A stretch of 64,000 nucleotides of DNA from Bacillus sp. FJAT-28004 (GTDB lineage: Bacteria > Bacillota > Bacilli > Paenibacillales > Paenibacillaceae): NCBI RefSeq assembly GCF_001280845.1, contig NZ_LGHP01000001.1, positions 982,683 to 1,046,682 on the forward strand, read 5' to 3'. Under the pieces are notes generated by a model that saw nothing but the letters and a program-made list of their open reading frames with translations, had not been told where the DNA came from and searched no databases. Both the position numbers and the translations under genes were made by a program. The stretch's first letter is position 1, and the number at the start of each line of letters is the position of its first letter. Shown here piece by piece: positions 58,379-64,000 of the stretch.

Positions 58379-60109
58379 ATGCTGACGATGTTCACCTTTC
58401 TCAAAAAATACCGTTTTGCTGCTTATGTTGCTCTGCTGCTCATGCTGGTAGAGCTCGTAGTGGAGCTGCTTCAACCGTATATTATTTCAAAAATCATTGA
58501 TGATGGTATCGAAAATAATAATTTATCGGTTGTGCTGCAATGGGGCGGCTTTCTAATTGGCTGCTCTATTATTGCTTTTATTGTAGGCATACTTAGCTCC
58601 TTCTACGCTTCACATGTGAGTCAGAGCTTCGGATTTGATTTAAGAGAACGACTTTATGAAAAAGTGCAATCGTTCTCATTTGCCAACTTTAATCGATTTC
58701 CGGAATCATCGCTTATTACTAGACTAACGAATGACGTTTCGCAGCTGCAAAATACGGTGTTCATGGGACTGCGCATTATGCTTCGCGCCCCGCTGCTCGT
58801 AATAGGAAGCATCGTAATGGCTTTTATCGTACAGCCTAAACTAGCCATATGGCTTGCTGCGGTCATTCCGTTTCTTGGCGTTTTTCTCCTTTGGGTGTTG
58901 AAGAAGGGAGAAAAACTTTTTCGTTCTGTTCAGAAGCAATTGGATCAAGTGAATAGCGTTATGCAGCAAAATCTAATCGGCATGAGAATCGTCCGTGTAT
59001 TCGTTCGGATGAAACATGAATCGAAGCGCTTTGCCTATTCTAGCGAGCAGTTGATGGATCGTACCGTATCGGCTCTTCGTTTGACGGAAGTTACGATGCC
59101 TATCGTTCTGTTATTTATGAATGCCATTGTAATAGCAGTTCTGTGGTTTGGTAGAATCGAGCTCGACAGGAATGGTGCAACCGTAGGTGAGGTGGTTGCC
59201 ATTGTCAACTATGCTATGAGGACGATAGGAGCATTATCAATCATGTCGATGATCGTGGTCAATTTCTCGAGAGCACGCGCATCAGCTCAAAGAATTGAAG
59301 AGGTCGTTCTTACGGATATCGACTTAACGGATACGGCTGACAGCGATGAGGCGGTGAAGCTTCGTGATGGCTATGTGTCCTTTGAGAACGTATCTTTTGA
59401 ATATCCAGATTCCGATCTGCATGTACTGAGAGATATATCTTTCTCGGTAAAACCAGGTGAGACGATTGCTATTATGGGCGCGACGGGTTCAGGAAAAACA
59501 TCCTTAATTCAACTTATTCCTAGACTGTACAATGTACAGACGGGAGTGATACGCGTAGATGGCAAAGACAACCGCTTAATGAAGCTTGAGCAGCTTCGCA
59601 AGCAGATTGGATATGTGCCGCAAGAAATCATGCTGTTTACAGGTACGGTGGCGGATAATATTCGCTGGGGTAAGGAAAATGCCAGCATTGAAGAAATAAT
59701 AGAAGCTGCCAAACTGGCTCAAATCCATGACACAATTATGAAGCTTCCAGAACAATACGAAACGATTGTGGGTCAAAAAGGAGTTAATCTATCAGGAGGA
59801 CAGAAGCAGCGTCTAACGATTGCAAGGGCATTGGTTAGAAAACCGGTTGTATTGCTGCTTGATGACAGCACAAGTGCACTCGACGTACAGACCGAAGCGG
59901 CGCTTCTGCACGCACTCAAAAATATGAAATGCACGACATTTCTCATCACACAAAAAATCAGTTCAACGGTAGCAGCGGATTCGATCCTTCTGCTTGATGA
60001 AGGCCAATTGCTGGCGCAAGGCAAGCATGAGCAGCTGATCCGTGAATCCAGTTTGTATCAGAAAATATATGAGTCACAGTTCGGGAAGGAAGGTGTGTCC
60101 CGTGCTTAG
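58379..60109 (+). CDS. Heterodimeric ABC exporter, subunit with degenerate Walker B
   Basis: 576 residues: six-helix membrane domain (~1-310) and ATPase domain. Walker A is GATGSGKTS and the signature LSGGQKQRLTIARA is canonical, but the Walker B end reads LLLDDSTSALD, with Asp in place of the catalytic Glu. The His switch is also changed (FLITQKISS). This is the pattern of the BmrC/YheI side of heterodimeric multidrug exporters. ATG 58379 has CGGAGGAAC ahead. It overlaps the partner gene by 8 bases. Confidence 0.9.
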   Translation: MLTMFTFLKKYRFAAYVALLLMLVELVVELLQPYIISKIIDDGIENNNLSVVLQWGGFLIGCSIIAFIVGILSSFYASHVSQSFGFDLRERLYEKVQSFSFANFNRFPESSLITRLTNDVSQLQNTVFMGLRIMLRAPLLVIGSIVMAFIVQPKLAIWLAAVIPFLGVFLLWVLKKGEKLFRSVQKQLDQVNSVMQQNLIGMRIVRVFVRMKHESKRFAYSSEQLMDRTVSALRLTEVTMPIVLLFMNAIVIAVLWFGRIELDRNGATVGEVVAIVNYAMRTIGALSIMSMIVVNFSRARASAQRIEEVVLTDIDLTDTADSDEAVKLRDGYVSFENVSFEYPDSDLHVLRDISFSVKPGETIAIMGATGSGKTSLIQLIPRLYNVQTGVIRVDGKDNRLMKLEQLRKQIGYVPQEIMLFTGTVADNIRWGKENASIEEIIEAAKLAQIHDTIMKLPEQYETIVGQKGVNLSGGQKQRLTIARALVRKPVVLLLDDSTSALDVQTEAALLHALKNMKCTTFLITQKISSTVAADSILLLDEGQLLAQGKHEQLIRESSLYQKIYESQFGKEGVSRA

Positions 60110-61940
60110 ACAATTAAAGGAACCTTTCCAGTATCGCAGATCTGGAGAAGCGGTAGAGGCCTCTGTAGAAGGTAAAGGTAAACGTAAACCACGAGCGCAA
60201 AATATGAGCCAAACGCTGAAGCAAATGTGGACTTACCTGATTGTCTATAAGGGCAGGCTAGCAGCTGTCATCGTTATGGTTGTACTAAGCTCTGCATTCT
60301 CATTGCTAGGACCCTATATGGCAGGCACGGCAATTGATCGCTTTTTGATGAATAGAGATAGCGGAATTGTTGTTTTTCTACTATGGATGGCTGTTGTTTA
60401 TGCGCTGCACTCTGTCACGATGTGGCTCCAAAGCATTTGGATGATAACCATCTCGCAAAAAACGGTATATCGCATGCGGGTTCAATTGTTTGATCATTTG
60501 CACAGGCTGCCGATCCCATTTTTCAGCAAGCGTCAGCATGGAGAACTAATGAGCCGCGTTACGAATGATATTGAAAATGTAAGCTCATCCTTAAATAGCT
60601 CCGTTATTCAAGTTTTTTCAAGTATCCTTCTCCTTATTGGAACCGTAAGTGTCATGCTGTCGCTCAGTCCGCTTTTGACACTATTAACCTTTCTAGTCGT
60701 GCCGCTCATGGTGCTAGGGATGAAATGGATCACAAAGCAAACCGGTCGACTGTTCAAGGCGCAGCAGCGTAATCTTGGCGACTTAAATGGATATATTGAA
60801 GAAACATTGTCTGGTCAACGCATTGTAAAGGCATTTTCTCAGGAAAAAACAGTTATCGCTGCCTTCAAGGAGCGCAACGAGCGTATTCGAGTCTCTGGAT
60901 TTTGGGCGCAGACGATCTCTGGTTTCATTCCGAAGCTGATGAACGCGCTCAACAATTTAAGCTTTACGATCATTGCAGGAATTGGTGCGATATTTGTTTT
61001 AAATGATCAACTTACTGTCGGTACTATTATTATTTTTGTAGAATATTCCAGACAGTTTACAAGACCGCTTAATGACTTGGCCAATCAATGGAATACACTC
61101 CTATCTGCTGTCGCTGGTGCTGAACGAGTATTTGATGTGCTAAGTGAGGATGAGGAACGGAAGGACGAGGGAGCAGCTCGTGAGCTGGCAGAGATAAGTG
61201 GAAAAGTCGTTTTTGATAAAGTAACTTTTGCATATGAAGGACGGACAGCTACGATATGCGATGTAAGCTTTGAAGTAACGCCAGGGGAGACCATCGCTCT
61301 CGTTGGTCCTACTGGAGCGGGTAAAACAACGCTCATACAGCTATTGTGCCGATTCTATGATCCGAGCTCTGGCAGCATCTTGATTGATGGGCACGATACA
61401 CGCACGCTCAAACGGGAAAATTTGCGCTCGCATATGGCATTTGTGCTGCAGGATCCATTTTTGTTCGAGGGTACAATTTATGAAAATATTCGTTACGGCA
61501 AGCTGGACGCGACGGATTCAGAAGTCCAGCAGGCTGCGAGACTCGCTAATGCGCATTCCTTTATCTCTCGTCTGAAGGACGGCTATGAGACAATACTCAA
61601 ATCCGACGGCAGCGGCATTAGCCAAGGACAGAAGCAGCTGCTTGCCATTGCTAGAGCGATACTAGCAGATCCTTCAATACTAGTATTGGATGAAGCGACA
61701 AGCAGTATCGATACCGTCACTGAAATCAAAATTCAGGAAGCGCTGCAGCGGCTTATGAAAGGGAGAACGAGCTTTGTTATTGCCCATCGTCTAAACACTA
61801 TTCAGCAAGCGGATCAAATTGTAGTGCTCCGTGATGGCGGCATTGTGGAGAAAGGGTCTCATTCGCAGCTGCTTAAGCAAAAAGGCTTTTATAACTCGCT
61901 CGTCAATGGACAGCTAAATAATGGCATGTTGAACGAATGA
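60102..61940 (+). CDS. Heterodimeric ABC exporter, subunit with canonical Walker B
   Basis: 612 residues from GTG 60102 (GGAAGG eight bases ahead; a longer frame opens at 60042). It has an N-terminal basic extension, six membrane helices and an ATPase with Walker A GPTGAGKTT, Walker B LVLDEATSSID with catalytic Glu, and His switch VIAHRLN. The signature is ISQGQKQLLAIARA, SQGQ instead of SGGQ. Together with the partner this gives one good and one degenerate ATP site, as in BmrCD and LmrCD. It should export drugs or lipids; the substrate is unknown. Confidence 0.9.
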   Translation: MLRQLKEPFQYRRSGEAVEASVEGKGKRKPRAQNMSQTLKQMWTYLIVYKGRLAAVIVMVVLSSAFSLLGPYMAGTAIDRFLMNRDSGIVVFLLWMAVVYALHSVTMWLQSIWMITISQKTVYRMRVQLFDHLHRLPIPFFSKRQHGELMSRVTNDIENVSSSLNSSVIQVFSSILLLIGTVSVMLSLSPLLTLLTFLVVPLMVLGMKWITKQTGRLFKAQQRNLGDLNGYIEETLSGQRIVKAFSQEKTVIAAFKERNERIRVSGFWAQTISGFIPKLMNALNNLSFTIIAGIGAIFVLNDQLTVGTIIIFVEYSRQFTRPLNDLANQWNTLLSAVAGAERVFDVLSEDEERKDEGAARELAEISGKVVFDKVTFAYEGRTATICDVSFEVTPGETIALVGPTGAGKTTLIQLLCRFYDPSSGSILIDGHDTRTLKRENLRSHMAFVLQDPFLFEGTIYENIRYGKLDATDSEVQQAARLANAHSFISRLKDGYETILKSDGSGISQGQKQLLAIARAILADPSILVLDEATSSIDTVTEIKIQEALQRLMKGRTSFVIAHRLNTIQQADQIVVLRDGGIVEKGSHSQLLKQKGFYNSLVNGQLNNGMLNE

Positions 61941-62042
61941 GATTAAACGTCTGCGACACCCTATTGTTGATATACACAAACCTTATTGCAACTATTTTTA
62001 GGGATAGGGAGTATTATTAGGTATATCAAGGAGGTGGGATGT

Positions 62043-62603
62043 ATGACTATTACCCTGTGCCCCAAATGTGGAAACCAAAATGATGTCGACTCGAACAGGC
62101 AGATGGTTGTGGAATGCTCCTCTTGCGGCACGAAGCTGATTGAAGATGCTGCTCCTAACGATGCAGAAGAGGGGCTTCAAAAGACCTTGGATCCTAATAA
62201 AATCAATCCGCCTGAGGAAGTTGATATAGAAAAGTACATTGGCAAATTAGGTGACCACGCGAAGCAAACGAAGTATGTAGAGGAAGGATTTTGGGCAAAA
62301 GTGAAGCGCCATGCAGCTAAGGTTCCGTTCGCTAAAGAAGTTGTCACGCTTTACTATTGCTCGGCTGATCCCAAGACGCCGCTTTCTGCTAAGGTCACAG
62401 CTATCGGAGCTTTAGCCTATTGGATTTTACCGCTTGATCTTATTCCGGATTTTGTACCCGTAGCGGGCTTTGTTGATGATGCGACAGCCGTTTTTATCGC
62501 TTACAGGTCTATCAGCGGTCAAATAACGGATGATCATCGTGAGAAGGCGGAGCAGTTTTTCATATTAAACAAAAATGTGAAGCTAATTGATCCGCAGTCT
62601 TAA
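62043..62603 (+). CDS. Zinc-ribbon plus YkvA (DUF1232) protein
   Basis: 186 residues from ATG 62043, which has AAGGAGGTGGG ahead. Four cysteines in two C-x-x-C pairs (Cys6, Cys9, Cys25, Cys28) form a short zinc ribbon. After an acidic linker, residues ~85-165 are a YkvA/DUF1232 domain with the hallmark ALAYWILPLDLIPDFVPVAG and DDATAVFIAYR, which suggests membrane association. No function is established for this family. It stands alone between the exporter and glsA. Confidence 0.85.
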   Translation: MTITLCPKCGNQNDVDSNRQMVVECSSCGTKLIEDAAPNDAEEGLQKTLDPNKINPPEEVDIEKYIGKLGDHAKQTKYVEEGFWAKVKRHAAKVPFAKEVVTLYYCSADPKTPLSAKVTAIGALAYWILPLDLIPDFVPVAGFVDDATAVFIAYRSISGQITDDHREKAEQFFILNKNVKLIDPQS

Positions 62604-62616
62604 TACAAGCTGCAAA

Positions 62617-62668
62617 AATAAAAGGATGACCCGGCGAATTTTCGCTAATGGGTCATCCTTTTATTTTA
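62617..62668. terminator. Bidirectional terminator between the YkvA-type gene and glsA
   Basis: A 16-bp perfect stem (62617-62632 with 62650-62665) flanked by A and T runs on both sides; the loop contains a smaller GCGAA / TTCGC stem. It serves two convergent genes. Confidence 0.9.
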
Positions 62669-62685
62669 TATGAAAGATAGGATAC

Positions 62686-63627
62686 TTAGAACAAGCTCCA
62701 TTCAAATTCTCTCGATAACGACTCAAGGAGAGCGACGCCAGCTATGCTGTTTCCTTTTCGATTCAGCGACGGACCAACCAATCCAATGCCGTAACGACCG
62801 GGCACCAACGTTAAAATTCCACCGGATACTCCGCTTTTGGCTGGCAAGCCGACATGAATGGCAAACTCTCCTGAGGCATTGTACATGCCGCAAGTAATCA
62901 TGAATGTTTTGGCGATTTGAACGAAGCGGCGAGGAATCAGTACCTCTCCGGTTATTGGATTTTTGCCGTTATGGGCAAGCACCAAAGCCATTTGAGCTAA
63001 ATCTGCACAGGTAACACTTATGGAACAGTGTTTAAAATAAACGTCGAGTACGTCCTCGACCGAACCTTGCAGCACACCGTTATCTTTGAGAAAATAAGCC
63101 ATCGAGCGATTTAGGTTGGCAGTTTCCGCTTCGGAACGGTAAACGTCAAGATCATAGTTAAGCGAGCTATTATTAGAAAGAAGTCGAAGGAAGTCCAATA
63201 CTCGAGCAGATTTTTCAGCAGGATCTTTGCCCGCAATTAAGGAAGAAATCGCTATGGCTCCAGCATTGATTAAAGGGTTAAAAGGAATGCCGGGCTGTAC
63301 GAGCTCAAGCTTTAGCATAGAGTTGAAGTTGTCCCCAGTAGGCTCCATGCCAACCTTGTCAAAGACGACATCTTCTCCATTGTCCATTAGCGCCAGGATG
63401 AGCGTGAATACTTTAGATATACTTTGCATCGTGAAAGAGAGCTCAGTATCACCTGCAGAAATAGCAAGTCCATTAGAATCAATAAGATGAAGGCCTAATG
63501 CGCCAAGCGGTGATTTCGATAGCTCGGGTATATAGGAAGCGACTTTGCCACTGCTGCATTGTTCACGGCTTGATTCCACCCATTGTGGAAGTAGAGCTTG
63601 AATACGTTCGATTTCTGATATTGTCAT
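62686..63627 (-). CDS. glsA: Glutaminase
   Basis: 313 residues, normal length for the serine-dependent glutaminase family. The beta-lactamase-like S-x-x-K motif is Ser69-Lys72 (QSISK), and GMEPTGDNFNSM, PFNPLINAGAIAI and FAIHVGLPAKSGVSGG are all family blocks. It turns glutamine into glutamate and ammonia in the cytoplasm. ATG 63627 has AGAGGGAGC ahead. It is monocistronic. Confidence 0.93.
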   Translation of the reverse strand: MTISEIERIQALLPQWVESSREQCSSGKVASYIPELSKSPLGALGLHLIDSNGLAISAGDTELSFTMQSISKVFTLILALMDNGEDVVFDKVGMEPTGDNFNSMLKLELVQPGIPFNPLINAGAIAISSLIAGKDPAEKSARVLDFLRLLSNNSSLNYDLDVYRSEAETANLNRSMAYFLKDNGVLQGSVEDVLDVYFKHCSISVTCADLAQMALVLAHNGKNPITGEVLIPRRFVQIAKTFMITCGMYNASGEFAIHVGLPAKSGVSGGILTLVPGRYGIGLVGPSLNRKGNSIAGVALLESLSREFEWSLF

Positions 63628-63813
63628 GTTATTGCTCCCTCTCGTGAACTTGCTACAAATTGAATAAATGAATAGATAAACCTATTATTATTTTATTATA
63701 ATTGCGAATGGTTATTAAAGCTGGGATTTTTGTATTTTATTTGAGAGTAATTGGTTATATTTTACCGGAAAATGAGCAAAATCATACTTTTAAAAGTTTT
63801 TTTAAATAAATGC

Positions 63814-63843
63814 TTGACCAATTGGACGGGGTCATGATATATT
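63814..63843 (+). promoter_or_regulatory. Promoter of a ribosomal RNA operon
   Basis: -35 TTGACC (63814-63819), 18-base spacer, -10 TATATT (63838-63843), preceded by an AT-rich run with several A and T tracts that could be an UP element (about 63,760-63,810). Confidence 0.75.
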
Positions 63844-63910
63844 CTAATTCCGGCCGAGAGAAACACGCGGACGACAAGCAAAACAAGCATTACAAACGAA
63901 AGAATAGATT

Positions 63911-63928
63911 GCTCTTTGAAAACTGAAC
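63911..63928 (+). promoter_or_regulatory. boxA-type antitermination site in the rRNA leader
   Basis: GCTCTTTGAAAACTGAAC is the standard leader motif of Bacillus-group rRNA operons, found before the 16S gene. The 16S start itself is not inside the window. Confidence 0.8.
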
Positions 63929-64000
63929 AACGAGTAATAACTGCCTCGCAAATCCTTCGGGATAAGCGAAAAAAGCGATAAAAAAGTAATGAGCATTTCA

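Larger units (their letters stand above)
63628..64000. other. Region upstream of a ribosomal RNA operon
   Basis: It holds the glsA promoter side, a long AT-rich stretch, the rRNA promoter at 63814 and the leader from about 63,850. No protein gene is present. Confidence 0.7.

Overview
The window looks like a chromosome segment from a Paenibacillus-type, spore-forming member of the Firmicutes. The evidence is an S-layer (SLH) protein, spoVR, a sigK fragment, many AraC-type response regulators of the YesN kind paired with YesM-type kinases, CUT1 sugar importers without their own ATPase, frequent TTG/GTG starts behind strong AGGAGG sites, and CcpA-like cre boxes. The strain cannot be named from the sequence alone.

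Region by region. 1-3,080: tail of an SLH-domain protein, ymaF, a CE1-like esterase, and a decayed scrap of an ABC permease. 3,200-13,760: a solute-binding lipoprotein with a YesM/YesN-type pair, a GH8 exo-oligoxylanase, an orphan YesN-type regulator and a membrane-anchored GH43 with a CBM6-like tail. 14,290-19,850: a four-gene ABC export cassette (ATPase, membrane-fusion lipoprotein, 957-residue permease, and an ATPase with an AbrB-like tail). 20,200-34,110: an AraC regulator with a dead receiver domain, divergent from a nine-gene run encoding two binding proteins, two permease pairs, an NHL/TPR protein, a YIP1 protein and a DUF5696 lipoprotein. 34,200-41,400: the xylan core (membrane-anchored GH10, two GH43, cytoplasmic GH10, SGNH esterase). 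41,400-42,700: a decayed stretch with a sigK fragment. 42,700-50,810 (minus strand): AraC regulator, YesN/YesM-type pair and an LplA/LplB/YtcP-type importer. 50,990-52,850: a GNAT pseudogene and an IS3-family element sitting in the loop of a terminator. 52,900-63,630: spoVR, a GAF-GGDEF protein, GH51 arabinofuranosidase with an ArsR regulator, a heterodimeric ABC exporter, a YkvA-like protein and glutaminase. The last 200 bases are the promoter and leader of a ribosomal RNA operon whose 16S gene lies just outside.

How it works together (inference). Arabinoxylan is cut at the cell surface by the anchored GH10 and GH43. Oligosaccharides are captured by several binding proteins and imported by CUT1 permeases that must borrow an MsmX-type ATPase from elsewhere. 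Inside the cell, GH8 Rex, cytoplasmic GH10, two GH43, GH51 and two esterases finish the job. Control is by two kinase/regulator pairs, further AraC-type regulators, an ArsR-type regulator and probably CcpA. The least understood part is the nine-gene importer operon at 21,351-34,113.
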